DNA of 64,000 bases from Bradyrhizobium septentrionale. Lineage in GTDB: Bacteria > Pseudomonadota > Alphaproteobacteria > Rhizobiales > Xanthobacteraceae. Positions 39,140-47,188 of the stretch are shown piece by piece. Every line of letters begins with the position of its first letter. Position 1 is the stretch's first letter. The position numbers and the translations under genes are program-made. Under the pieces are notes generated by a model. That model ran no database searches, had not been told where the DNA came from, and saw nothing but the letters and a program-made list of their open reading frames with translations. The stretch covers positions 2,374,501-2,438,500 of the forward strand of contig NZ_CP088285.1 in assembly GCF_011516645.4 (NCBI RefSeq), in the 5' to 3' direction.

Positions 39140-41362
39140 ATGGAAGCTCTCGCAAGCGCCGCATTTCATACCTCCCACAAATGGGCGCCGCCCGCTGATG
39201 CCAGCGACATCGTCAAGAGCATCCACGCGATGCTGCATCCGCGCAACATCGTGCTGGTCGGCGCTACCGACAAGCCCGGCAACTACGCCGAACGGATCTG
39301 GAACAATCTGGTCAAGTACGGATATGCCGGGGGCCTGTTTCCGATCAACGCCAAGCGGGAAGCGATCTGGGGCGTCACCTGCTACAAGGATTTTGCCAGC
39401 CTTCCCGAAAAGCCCGATCATGTGCTGGTGCTAGTGCCGGCCCGGTTTGCCGTGCAGGTGATCCGCGACGCGGCCGCGGCCGGCGCGCGCTCGGCGACCA
39501 TCGTCACCTCCGGCTTCAGCGAGCTGCAGGATGAGGAGAGCCAGCGGCTAGCGGTCGAGCTGAAACAGGCGATCAAGGAGACCGGGCTTGCCGTCACCGG
39601 CCCGAACTGCCTCGGCAATCTCAGCGCCGGCGAAAACCTGTTCACCAATATCGACGACCGCATCGTCACCATGGAGCAGGGCGCAGTGGCGATCGCCGGA
39701 CAATCCGGCGCGATCGTGATGGCGATCCGCCAGGCGCTGGAGGATCGCGGTGTCGGCGTCGGCTACATGGTCACGACAGGCAACGAATCCGGCCTCGAGA
39801 CGCCGGACCTGATGAGCTATTTCGCCGCCGATCCGAGCATCCGCGTCATCGTGGTCTATCTCGAAGGCGTCAGGAACACCAAAGTGTTTCGCGACGCCTG
39901 CAAGGCGGCCCGCGCCGCCGGCAAGCCGGTGATCGCGCTCAAGCTCGGCGCCTCCGAAGGCGGCCGCGCCGCCGCGATGGCGCATACCGGCGCGCTCGCC
40001 GGCTCGATCGAGACCTTCGATGCGATCTCGACCCGCGAAGGCGTGATCCGCGTGCGCGGGCTGGATGAATTGATCGAGACCACTGAGTGCTTCGTCCACG
40101 CCGACCCGCCGAAGGGCAACCGCCTTGCGGCGGTGTCGCTGTCGGGCGGCAAGCGCGGGCTCTTGATCGACGCGTTCTATTCCGCCGGGCTGAATTTTGC
40201 GCCGCTGAGCGAGAGCGCATCGGAGCAGCTGGCGAAGATGCTCGGGCCCGGCAGCATCGTCGGCAACCCGCTCGACGCCGGCTTCGCCGCGGTGGTCGAT
40301 CCCTCCGTCTACATGAAGTCGATCAAGATCATGATCGACGATCCAGACACCGACATCGTCATCATCGATGCCGAGCTGCCGAAGGCGCCGCACGAGCTGC
40401 GCGAGCGCAATCTGCGCATCGTCAACGACATGGCGGCCCAGGCCAACAAGCCGGTGATCTATATCAGCGCGATGTCGATCGGCTTCACCGAATTCACCAA
40501 GGGACTGCGCAAGTCGCTGCCCGATATCGCGGTGATGCAGGGCCTCGACCGTGCGGTCGGCGCGATCAAGTCGCTGATCGAATATGCAGGTCTGCGCAAG
40601 GAGGTGCCCGACATCGCCTCAAGCTCGAAGCCGTCCGCGCGCGCGGTGCTGGAGAAGACGCTGAAGGCGGCCAATGGCGCTGCCGCGCTCGACGAGGTTG
40701 CCTCGAAGAAGCTGCTCAAGGCCTATGGCATCCCGATCTCCAAGGAAGAGGTCGCGCAGACCGCAGCCGAAGCGGTGAAGATCGCCAAGTCGATCGGCTT
40801 TCCGGTGGTCGCCAAGGTGGTCAGCCCCGACATCCTGCACAAGTCGGATATCGGCGGCGTGGTGCTGAACCTCGCCAATGCGGCCGAGGTGAAGAAGGCG
40901 TTCAACGACATCACCGCGCGGGTGAAGAAGCTGAAGGGTAAGCCGAAGCTCGAGGGCATCCTGATCGCGCAGCAGGTCAAGGCCGACCTCGAGCTCGTGG
41001 TCGGTGCCTCGCTCGACGCCGAGATGGGTCCCGTGGTGCTGTTCGGCACCGGCGGCGTCGATATCGAGCTGATGAAGGACGTCGCCCTGGCCGGCGCACC
41101 GCTCGATGCCGCCGAGGCGAAGGAGCTGATCGCGAAGACCAAGGCTGGCGTCAAGCTGAAGGGCTATCGCGGCAAGCCCGCGCTGCACGAGCCGTCGGCG
41201 GTGAAGGCGCTGGTCGGGCTCTCCAACCTGATGGCGGATGCCAATGGCCGCATCGCCTCGATCGACGTCAACCCGTTCCTGATCAACAGCAAGCTCGGCG
41301 TCGCCGTCGACGGACTGATCGTGCTAAACAACGCCGCCGCCAACAAGGCGGCGGGGCATTAG
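39140..41362 (+). CDS. ADP-forming acyl-CoA synthetase (acetate-CoA ligase family), fused alpha and beta parts
   Basis: 740 residues from the ATG at 39140; the frame upstream of it is not protein-like. The order is CoA-binding Rossmann domain (LHPRNIVLVGATDKPGNYAE, about 30-50), succinyl-CoA-ligase-like domain with the phosphorylated histidine H282 in MAHTGALAG, and a C-terminal ATP-grasp domain (AYGIPISKEEVAQTAAEAVK, VVAKVVSPDILHKSDIGGVV). Such enzymes interconvert acyl-CoA + ADP + Pi with acid + ATP + CoA; in proteobacteria many act on aromatic or other acids. It is on the same strand as the sortase but 170 bp away; there is no clear functional link. It is a fourth acyl-CoA synthetase type in the window. 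Confidence 0.88.
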   Translation: MEALASAAFHTSHKWAPPADASDIVKSIHAMLHPRNIVLVGATDKPGNYAERIWNNLVKYGYAGGLFPINAKREAIWGVTCYKDFASLPEKPDHVLVLVPARFAVQVIRDAAAAGARSATIVTSGFSELQDEESQRLAVELKQAIKETGLAVTGPNCLGNLSAGENLFTNIDDRIVTMEQGAVAIAGQSGAIVMAIRQALEDRGVGVGYMVTTGNESGLETPDLMSYFAADPSIRVIVVYLEGVRNTKVFRDACKAARAAGKPVIALKLGASEGGRAAAMAHTGALAGSIETFDAISTREGVIRVRGLDELIETTECFVHADPPKGNRLAAVSLSGGKRGLLIDAFYSAGLNFAPLSESASEQLAKMLGPGSIVGNPLDAGFAAVVDPSVYMKSIKIMIDDPDTDIVIIDAELPKAPHELRERNLRIVNDMAAQANKPVIYISAMSIGFTEFTKGLRKSLPDIAVMQGLDRAVGAIKSLIEYAGLRKEVPDIASSSKPSARAVLEKTLKAANGAAALDEVASKKLLKAYGIPISKEEVAQTAAEAVKIAKSIGFPVVAKVVSPDILHKSDIGGVVLNLANAAEVKKAFNDITARVKKLKGKPKLEGILIAQQVKADLELVVGASLDAEMGPVVLFGTGGVDIELMKDVALAGAPLDAAEAKELIAKTKAGVKLKGYRGKPALHEPSAVKALVGLSNLMADANGRIASIDVNPFLINSKLGVAVDGLIVLNNAAANKAAGH

Positions 41363-41387
41363 GATTCGGCGCACAGCCAATCCATCA

Positions 41388-41490
41388 CCGTCACCCTGAG
41401 GAGGCCGCGAAGCGGCCGTCTCGAAGGGCGACGGCCCGGCTCTGGGCCGTGCATCCTTCGAGACGCGCTACGCGCTCCTCAGGATGACGG
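41388..41490. repeat. Dispersed palindromic repeat, family C
   Basis: It runs from CCGTCACCCTGAGGAG to CTCCTCAGGATGACGG, with CGAAGGGC / ATCCTTCG inner arms, between convergent genes. Confidence 0.85.
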
Positions 41491-41530
41491 ATCTACGCAG
41501 CAGCGCGTGTGGCTCGATCAGGGAGCCGCG

Positions 41531-42292
41531 CTAAAAGCTCGCGCCCCATTGCCGCGCGGTCTGCATCACCCAGTCGCGATACAGCGTCAGCGGCGTGACG
41601 CCGGTAATGCCGCCGCAGCCGGCGGTGCCGTTCGGGCCGGTGGACCAGCTCACCACGCCGACGATCGCAGGCCCGCCTGGCTTGTCCTCGAACACCGGCG
41701 CACCGGAATCGCCGGTGCAGGCGCCGAGCCCGTCGCGCACGCCCTGCCCGACCGGATCGACCAGACGGATCTGCAGCGTGCCGGGCTTGCCGCTCGCGAT
41801 CAGGCCGGCGACACGAGTGCTGCCGCCGCTCTTGCCGTCGCCGCGCACCGCGACGCCGACGCCCGCGATGGTGAAACGGCCGCCGACCTGGATCGGAATG
41901 TTGGGCATGCCGAGCGCGGCCGGCGCCCTGCCTGCGACAGGCAGAGCGAGCTGCAGCAGCGCGACATCGGCGGTCGCGACATGATTGGTCATCGCCTGCA
42001 TCCGAAAGGCTGGATGGATCACAACCGTCCTGACGTCCTGCAGCTTCGGCTGCCGGTCTGCGCCATACTCGACGATCTTGTAATCGGCGCCGGGCTGCAC
42101 GCAATGCGCCGCGGTCAGCACCACTTTTGGCGCGATCAGCGCACCGGTGCAGAAATTGCCGCGCGAGCCAACGATCGTGACGACGGCGCGCGCCACGCCG
42201 TCGGTCGACGGCGCGCCGCCACCGACGATGGCGAACGCGGGAGCTGCCATCAACAGGGTCAGAAAGGCTGTCGCTCGCATCAGGCTCGTCAT
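41531..42292 (-). CDS. Secreted trypsin-like serine protease (S1)
   Basis: 253 residues. The signal peptide (MRATAFLTLLMAAPAFA within the first 21 residues) ends directly before IVGGG, the usual start of an activated trypsin-fold chain, so signal cleavage alone may produce the active N-terminus. The catalytic triad is H63 (LTAAHCV), D109 (TADVALLQL) and S196 (TGDSGAPVF). Conserved late residues VVSWSTGPNGTAGCGG and the terminal WVMQTARQWG fit chymotrypsin-like proteases. The S1 pocket residue (position 189 in chymotrypsin numbering) appears to be the A/C-T-G-D-S-G type rather than a clear Asp, so specificity is not predicted. It lies 438 bp from the divergent LuxR-type gene. Confidence 0.9.
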   Translation of the reverse strand: MTSLMRATAFLTLLMAAPAFAIVGGGAPSTDGVARAVVTIVGSRGNFCTGALIAPKVVLTAAHCVQPGADYKIVEYGADRQPKLQDVRTVVIHPAFRMQAMTNHVATADVALLQLALPVAGRAPAALGMPNIPIQVGGRFTIAGVGVAVRGDGKSGGSTRVAGLIASGKPGTLQIRLVDPVGQGVRDGLGACTGDSGAPVFEDKPGGPAIVGVVSWSTGPNGTAGCGGITGVTPLTLYRDWVMQTARQWGASF

Positions 42293-42730
42293 GGAATCCA
42301 ATCGATCTGCATCAGAATTAAGCGTATCCGGAACGTGGCATTGCGTCGCTCGCACTTCGCCTCGGAGAACACGCAATCTTGTACAGAGCATCCGGCCCTG
42401 CACGCGTCAATTGTCTAAATATCTAGGCGTCGATCACTACGGCGTTGAAGTCGCCGCCGGATTCCTGCACGCGTCATCACATGCACGTGCTCCGCATCCG
42501 CCGTCTTGTCGCGATATGCAACACTTCGGATCACGTCGCGCGATCCGGACGACGCTCGAATGTGAACTGAGTCTCTTGATCATGCGCGCATCGCGGACGT
42601 AGTTTCCACCCGACAATGAAATAATACAACCTCTGGCAGCATGCCGCATTTACCTTCATGACTTTCTGGATGCCGGTGCCGTTGACTTTCATACGGCGCT
42701 CCATCCGCCATTTCGTTAAGTTCGAGGATA
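42293..42730. other. Intergenic region between the S1 protease and the LuxR-type regulator
   Basis: No gene is supported in this 438-bp stretch. It is noticeably less GC-rich than its surroundings (for example around 42600-42660, CAATGAAATAATACAACCTC) and must hold the two divergent promoters. No clean operator was seen. GAGGATA precedes the regulator's ATG. Confidence 0.5.
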
Positions 42731-43408
42731 ATGATGAGGATCGCGGTCGTCACGCCGATCAGGCTGTTCAGCGAGGGGCTCATCTCGAGCTTCCAGAACC
42801 ACGCCGAATTTGCGATCGAGACGGCGGTGCCCGATCTCGCCGGCCTGCGCCAAACACTCGAATCAAGCAGTGTGAATGTCATCCTGATCGACGTCACGCA
42901 GGGCATCGATCTCGACGAAGTGCGCGTGATTGCGAGCGCGCATGCGGAAGTCGCCCTGGTGGCGCTCGGCCTCAACGAAGACCGGCGCGAGGTGGTTCGC
43001 TGCGGCCGTGCCGGATTCAGCGGCTACATTTCCCGGAACGCCAGCTTCGATGAGCTCTGCCGCGCGCTGTCGGACGTCGCCTCGGGGCGGCTCGCCTGCA
43101 GCGCCGAGATTTCCGGCGGCCTGCTGCGCGCGCTGTTTTGCATGGAGCGTCAGACGGATACGATCGATGCGGATCAGGGCCTGACGCGTCGCGAGGGCGA
43201 GGTTCTCAAGCTGATTGGACAGGGCATGTCCAACAAAGAGATCGCGCGCGATCTCAATCTCAGTCTTGCGACTGTCAAGCATCACGTCCACCACGTGCTC
43301 CAGAAGCTCGGCCTGCCCCGCCGGGCGCTGGCGATGCGGCGCGTGCGCGAGGCGCCGTGGATCGCATCATCGGCGCCAGCGCCCGATCGGCGCCGCGAAC
43401 TCGGTTGA
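42731..43408 (+). CDS. LuxR/NarL-type response regulator with degenerate receiver
   Basis: 225 residues. The N-terminal 120 residues have the receiver fold, with the phosphoacceptor-like D54 in VILIDVT. The acidic pair normally near residues 8-9 is replaced by T8-P9 (VVTPIRLFSEG), and the conserved lysine of the last strand is absent (GYISRNASF). Phosphorylation by a histidine kinase is therefore doubtful. The C-terminal LuxR helix-turn-helix is intact (LTRREGEVLKLIGQGMSNKE, LSLATVKHHVHHVLQKLG). The gene is 348 bp upstream of the subtilase/PatG gene on the same strand. The gap contains repeated GATCGATC sites, which this protein may bind (inference). Confidence 0.88.
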   Translation: MMRIAVVTPIRLFSEGLISSFQNHAEFAIETAVPDLAGLRQTLESSSVNVILIDVTQGIDLDEVRVIASAHAEVALVALGLNEDRREVVRCGRAGFSGYISRNASFDELCRALSDVASGRLACSAEISGGLLRALFCMERQTDTIDADQGLTRREGEVLKLIGQGMSNKEIARDLNLSLATVKHHVHHVLQKLGLPRRALAMRRVREAPWIASSAPAPDRRRELG

Positions 43409-43508
43409 TCCCGCTATCCTGAATTCCGTGTCCGACCGACCGCGGCGCGTCACGCTTCAGCGCGACGATGCGGCGCGTCACGCCGCATACGCGCGCGTCG
43501 CGCCATGA

Positions 43509-43573
43509 GATCGATCCCGGCTAAATCCTTTGATCGATCATTCGGCCCACGCGATTGATCTCATGGATCGATC
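43509..43573. promoter_or_regulatory. Array of GATCGATC sites upstream of the subtilase/PatG gene
   Basis: The 8-bp palindrome GATCGATC occurs at 43509-43516, 43532-43539 and 43566-43573, with a one-mismatch copy GATTGATC at 43553-43560; steps of 23, 21 and 13 bp. All lie in the 348-bp gap between the LuxR-type and subtilase genes, which holds no other feature. It may be an operator array. Confidence 0.45.
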
Positions 43574-43756
43574 GGACCCCATCACCGGCTCGATCCTTTC
43601 TGATCCACCACGGCGAATAGCCCATTCGCGATGCACCTGTCACAACATCGCCAACGCAACGACATCCCGCTCTTTTCGCTCGCTGCGTAATTGCAGATTG
43701 CCGTGGAAGACGGATCGGCCGCGAGGATTTGCGGCAGGTCGGTCAGGACCTATTTC

Positions 43757-46204
43757 ATGAATCCAGTTGCCGACATCGCTGGTCTGGCTGCCTTGTGGCA
43801 GCGAACGTCGGGCGGCGACCCCGCGGTGAAGATCGCGATCATCGACGGCCCCGTCGATCTCAATCATCCCTCGCTCAGGCAGGCCCGTGTGGCGATGGGC
43901 GGCGAATTCGTCGCGCCGTCCTCGCCGATGATTCAGTCCGAGCACGGCACGCACGTCGCCAGCGTGCTGATGGGCACGCCCGGCAGCCCGGTGCTCGGCG
44001 TTGCGCCGAATTGCAGCGCGACCGTGCTCTCGATCTATCGCGAGAATGCGGGCGGACAGATCGAGCCGTCCTCGCAAAGCACGTTGGCACTCGCGATCAA
44101 CCAGGCGCTCGCCGCGGGCGCCGACGTCATCAATATCAGCAGCGGCCAGCAATCCGCGACGGGACAGGCCGATCGCATTCTCATTGACGCCGTGCGCGCC
44201 TGCGAACGCGCCGGCAAGCTGATCGTTGCCGCCGCCGGCAATGACGGCTGCCGCTGCGTCCAGGTGCCGGGCAGTCTCGCTTCGGTGCTGGCAGTGGGCG
44301 CATGCGATCTCACCGGCACCCCGCTGCCCTTCAGCAATTTCGGCGACGCCTATCTCGAGAACGGCATCCTCGCGCCGGGCGAGAACATTGTCGGCGCCTC
44401 GCCGGTCCGCAACGTCAGCCTGCGTTCCGGAACGAGCTTCGCCGCGCCGATCGTCGCCGGCGTCGTCGCCCTGCTGCTCTCATGCCTGCGCCAGAATGGA
44501 CGCAAGGCCGATCCGCAAGCCGTCCGTGCTGCGCTGCTCGAAAGCGCGGTGCCCTGCCGCAATGACGGCAGCGCCTCGCGCTGTCTCGCCGGACGTCTCG
44601 ATATTCCCGCGGCTGTCGCCGCCCTGCTTGGCGAGCAGGCGGACGCCGTCATGCCGTCGGGTGCCACGGCCGCGCCTCCCCGCTTCTGGGGAGTGTCCGC
44701 GCGCCCTTTCGTCCAACCGTCATCCGCCGCTCAGCCAACTGCAACCAGAGAGGGTTCCATGGGAGATCTATCAGCAATGTCTGCACCATCGGCTCCACGC
44801 ATTTTCGGGCCGGACGGCTCCGTCCTGCGAAGCAGTCCCGGGATCATGCCAAGCGAGGCTCAGGCTGTCGGGTCGGCACCTGTGGCCATGGCGGCCCCCG
44901 TTGATCACGGTGTCGTCGCCGCGCCGATCGCAGCGCCCGCGCCTTATCCCTATCACGCCCCTCATCCGGGCAGCGACGTGGTCTGGATGCCGGCACCGAT
45001 GCCGCAGATGGCAGCGCCGCAGATGATGATGCCGCAGATGGCGATGCAGTCGGCCGCCATGGTGCCGCAAGCCTGGCTGCAGCCGCAGCAGCTTCCGGCG
45101 CTGATGCCGAGCCACGCGCTTCCCGTCGCAATGCCGATGTACGAGGCACCCGCGGTTCGAACCAGCGAGAAGAGTTGCGGCTGCGGCGGCGGCGGCATGC
45201 GTCCGCAGAGCGCTACGCCCGAGTCCACCGGCCAGCTCGCCTTCCCGATCGGCAGGCTGTTCTACGATTTCGGCAAGGAAGCCCGCCTCGACTACTTCGT
45301 GCAGGCGATCGCCAACTGGCGCGACAGCCTGATCGGACGCGGCGATCCGGTATTCGGACCGGAGCGCGACCGCTCCGGCGATACCTCGGCGCCGTACAAT
45401 CCGGCGATCATGGCGCGCTATCTGTTGAACCAGGCCGAAGGCGAGACCTCAACGCCGGCCGGCTCCGGCAACAACTTCCCCGACGCCGACGCCATCACCT
45501 GGACGATGACGATCGATTCGATCCCGATCTACGCGATCAAGCCGCTCGATGTGTTCGGTCTCGGCTTCTTCGCGGCACTGATCCTCGCGCTGTGGCACCA
45601 GGAAGTCTCGCACGACGATCCCGCGACGACCCGCACCGTGGTGACCGCGACAGCGATGGCCGCTGACGCCGACGCGCGACCGACGACGCCCCCGGCATTC
45701 CCGCCGCGCGGCGGCGTGGCACGGGTCTCGATGGCCGGCTGGGTCGACAGCACCAACACGACCAAGCTGCTCAACGGAACGGTCGTGCCGACGCTGGTGA
45801 CCGATTGGCGCGGCTTCTACCAGTGGGATCTCTACACGCTGTTCGGACCCGACCCCGACACCTGGCCTGCCGGTGCCGAAGGCTTCCTCGAGCGGATCTA
45901 CAACGAATTCCGCAATGTCGGCCTCTCGCCGCAGGACCGGGCACTGAACTATTCCGCGATGAATGCCTACAACACGCGAAAGATCTTCAGTGACGTCGCC
46001 AAGAAGGGCCTGCGGCTCGACACCGTCGAAGTCGACCAGAGCGTGATCTGCCGTCCGGAATCGGTTTGCCACGACGTGACCTACCGCTTCTTCAATCCGA
46101 CGCAGGTCCTGACCCAGGCGCGCGAAGTCTATCAGTACACGATCGACGTGAGCGACGTGGTGCCGGTGGCGGTCGGGCCGCTGCGGCAGTGGCAGGTCTA
46201 TTGA
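43757..46204 (+). CDS. Subtilisin-like protease fused to a PatG C-terminal domain (PatA/PatG family)
   Basis: 815 residues from the ATG at 43757 (AGGA upstream; a TTG 22 codons earlier is less likely). Residues 25-300 are an S8 peptidase with D30 (IAIIDGPVDL), H63 (EHGTHVA), oxyanion N162 (AAAGNDG) and S227 (SGTSFAAP). Residues about 310-472 are a low-complexity A/P/M/Q-rich linker, ending in SCGCGGGG (473-480). Residues about 490-815 match the PatG C-terminal domain: FPIGRLFYDFG, ITWTMTIDSIPIYAI, DRALNYSAMNAYNTRKIF, VICRPESVCHDVTYRFFNP and the ending YTIDVSDVVPVAVGPLRQWQ. In cyanobactin pathways this family cleaves and macrocyclises precursor peptides. No signal peptide is present. Small peptide-like genes follow at once; their maturation by this enzyme is inferred. 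Confidence 0.9.
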   Translation: MNPVADIAGLAALWQRTSGGDPAVKIAIIDGPVDLNHPSLRQARVAMGGEFVAPSSPMIQSEHGTHVASVLMGTPGSPVLGVAPNCSATVLSIYRENAGGQIEPSSQSTLALAINQALAAGADVINISSGQQSATGQADRILIDAVRACERAGKLIVAAAGNDGCRCVQVPGSLASVLAVGACDLTGTPLPFSNFGDAYLENGILAPGENIVGASPVRNVSLRSGTSFAAPIVAGVVALLLSCLRQNGRKADPQAVRAALLESAVPCRNDGSASRCLAGRLDIPAAVAALLGEQADAVMPSGATAAPPRFWGVSARPFVQPSSAAQPTATREGSMGDLSAMSAPSAPRIFGPDGSVLRSSPGIMPSEAQAVGSAPVAMAAPVDHGVVAAPIAAPAPYPYHAPHPGSDVVWMPAPMPQMAAPQMMMPQMAMQSAAMVPQAWLQPQQLPALMPSHALPVAMPMYEAPAVRTSEKSCGCGGGGMRPQSATPESTGQLAFPIGRLFYDFGKEARLDYFVQAIANWRDSLIGRGDPVFGPERDRSGDTSAPYNPAIMARYLLNQAEGETSTPAGSGNNFPDADAITWTMTIDSIPIYAIKPLDVFGLGFFAALILALWHQEVSHDDPATTRTVVTATAMAADADARPTTPPAFPPRGGVARVSMAGWVDSTNTTKLLNGTVVPTLVTDWRGFYQWDLYTLFGPDPDTWPAGAEGFLERIYNEFRNVGLSPQDRALNYSAMNAYNTRKIFSDVAKKGLRLDTVEVDQSVICRPESVCHDVTYRFFNPTQVLTQAREVYQYTIDVSDVVPVAVGPLRQWQVY

Positions 46205-46240
46205 CGCGATTGCTCCTCTGCGTTCGGAGGAGATCAGAAC

Positions 46241-46402
46241 GTGGCGCGAAATCGGCGTCACGTGGTCCGGGGGATCGACGCGATGAGCGATCCCCTGGGC
46301 GACGTCCAGCGACGGCTGCCCCGGTCGGTGCTCACCTCCCGTAGTTGCCGTCAATTCAAACCGAAAGAAGGAGCTGAACATGTACGCAAGGAACGACTTT
46401 GA
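46241..46402 (+). CDS. Possible small protein (53 aa) after the subtilase/PatG gene
   Basis: A 53-residue frame with a GTG start preceded by an excellent SD (GGAGGAG, 46226-46232, eight bases away). It begins MARNRRHVVRGIDAM, is strongly basic, and ends RKERL, overlapping the start of the next small gene by 23 bases in another frame. The SD is also one arm of a 6-bp hairpin (CTCCTC / GAGGAG), which could hide it. There is one cysteine, no membrane segment and no recognised family. It may be real, a leader reading frame, or chance; the overlap with a well-supported gene lowers my confidence. Confidence 0.35.
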   Translation: MARNRRHVVRGIDAMSDPLGDVQRRLPRSVLTSRSCRQFKPKEGAEHVRKERL

Positions 46403-46571
46403 GACCTTCGGAAGCGTGCGTAGCCCGATCCAGTGTGAGGGCATCGAGCGCGGTCCGAAGCGGATTGCTGAAGTGGCGACCAACGGGTCGGTCAACCCGC
46501 AGGGTTGGCAGGACATCCTCGGTACGGCCGTGCAGGCGCTGCCGGGCGTCCTCGGTGCTTTCGGCATCTGA
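46380..46571 (+). CDS. Small peptide with hydrophobic C-terminus, candidate precursor (63 aa)
   Basis: 63 residues, with a strong SD (AAGGAG seven bases before ATG). The first 40 residues are polar (MYARNDFETFGSVRSPIQCE), with a single cysteine at 19. The last 22 residues, from GWQDILGTAV to LPGVLGAFGI, form a hydrophobic stretch free of positive charge, like the end of many bacteriocin-like or helix-forming peptides. No family is recognised. It lies 175 bp after the PatG-type protease gene and is followed by a strong hairpin. The leader-like/core-like arrangement next to a maturation protease makes it the best candidate for a modified or cleaved precursor, but that is inference. Confidence 0.75.
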   Translation: MYARNDFETFGSVRSPIQCEGIERGPKRIAEVATNGSVNPQGWQDILGTAVQALPGVLGAFGI

Positions 46572-46582
46572 TCGCCAAACTC

Positions 46583-46605
46583 GGGGCCCGGCGCTGTCGG
46601 GCCCC
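46583..46605 (+). other. Strong intercistronic hairpin
   Basis: A perfect 8-bp GC stem (GGGGCCCG / CGGGCCCC) with a 7-nt loop lies 11 bases after the 63-aa gene. There is no T-tract; a C-rich stretch follows. It may stabilise the upstream message or attenuate the downstream genes. Confidence 0.55.
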
Positions 46606-46629
46606 ACCCCCACCCTCGAGGAGGCCGAC

Positions 46630-46809
46630 ATGATACAGAAATCAACCGCCAGGAGCCCAGAGCAACAGCAGCAGAACGGTCGCCGGATCGAGCCCTCGGG
46701 GAAGATCGTCGTGTCCTCAGTCGTGAGCCACGCCTCGCTGCTCGCCGCGATCAGCGACCGCAACCCGATCATCGCCAAACGCACCACATCCGACGAGGAC
46801 AAATCCTGA
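46630..46809 (+). CDS. Small hydrophilic protein (59 aa) of unknown function
   Basis: 59 residues from the ATG at 46630, with GAGGAGG seven bases upstream. The sequence is polar and probably partly disordered: an N-terminal QKSTARSPEQQQQNGRRI, a central SGKIVVSSVVSHASLLAAIS that may form one short helix or strand, and a charged end RTTSDEDKS. There is no signal peptide, cysteine or recognised family. It lies between the 63-aa and 113-aa genes in what looks like one transcript after the PatG-type protease. It could be another substrate or a structural partner; nothing in the sequence decides. Confidence 0.7.
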   Translation: MIQKSTARSPEQQQQNGRRIEPSGKIVVSSVVSHASLLAAISDRNPIIAKRTTSDEDKS

Positions 46810-46846
46810 CGTCGTCGTCATCACCGAACCTTAAGGAGCCGATGCC

Positions 46847-47188
46847 ATGGCAAGACCGCCCCGCAAATCCGGATCCGACAGCCCCGCCTCCCCGCCGCCG
46901 GCGGAAGCACCATCCGCAGCGTCAAGCATGGACCAGGCGCGGCGTCCGTTGGAGGCCGCTGTTGTCGCCCGTCCGAAGATCGCCACCACGCCCGCTCCGC
47001 CGACAACGTCGGCCTACATGGCGCCGCCACAGGGCCCGGGGGCCCCGCAGCAGATGCGCCATGATGGCTCGCCGCACTCGGAGGCGCGGCTCAACACCGC
47101 GATGAAGATCCTGCTCGATCCCAATGCGCGCGCGCTGCCGAGCAAGGTCTATTCCGGACAGGCGCGAAACTGGACCCGCCGGCCGTGA
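46847..47188 (+). CDS. Proline-rich small protein (113 aa) of unknown function
   Basis: 113 residues from the ATG at 46847; AAGGAG at 46833-46838 has the right spacing for this start, whereas an ATG five bases upstream, in another frame, gives a less protein-like product. The N-terminal 75 residues are rich in P, A, S and Q (SDSPASPPPAEAPSAASSM), so probably disordered, like the linker of the neighbouring protease. The C-terminal part (SEARLNTAMKILLDPNARAL and QARNWTRRP) looks ordered and is basic. No family recognised. It is the third small gene with its own good SD in this short stretch. Confidence 0.7.
   Translation: MARPPRKSGSDSPASPPPAEAPSAASSMDQARRPLEAAVVARPKIATTPAPPTTSAYMAPPQGPGAPQQMRHDGSPHSEARLNTAMKILLDPNARALPSKVYSGQARNWTRRP

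Noticed and set aside
42147..42602. 151-codon plus-strand frame opposite the start of the S1 protease
   Set aside because: It overlaps the signal-peptide region of a clear gene and has no protein-like features.
43757..46204. A complete cyanobactin cluster
   Set aside because: No YcaO/PatD-type cyclodehydratase, PatA, oxidase or recognisable PatE precursor motif is in the window; only the PatG-like protease is shared.
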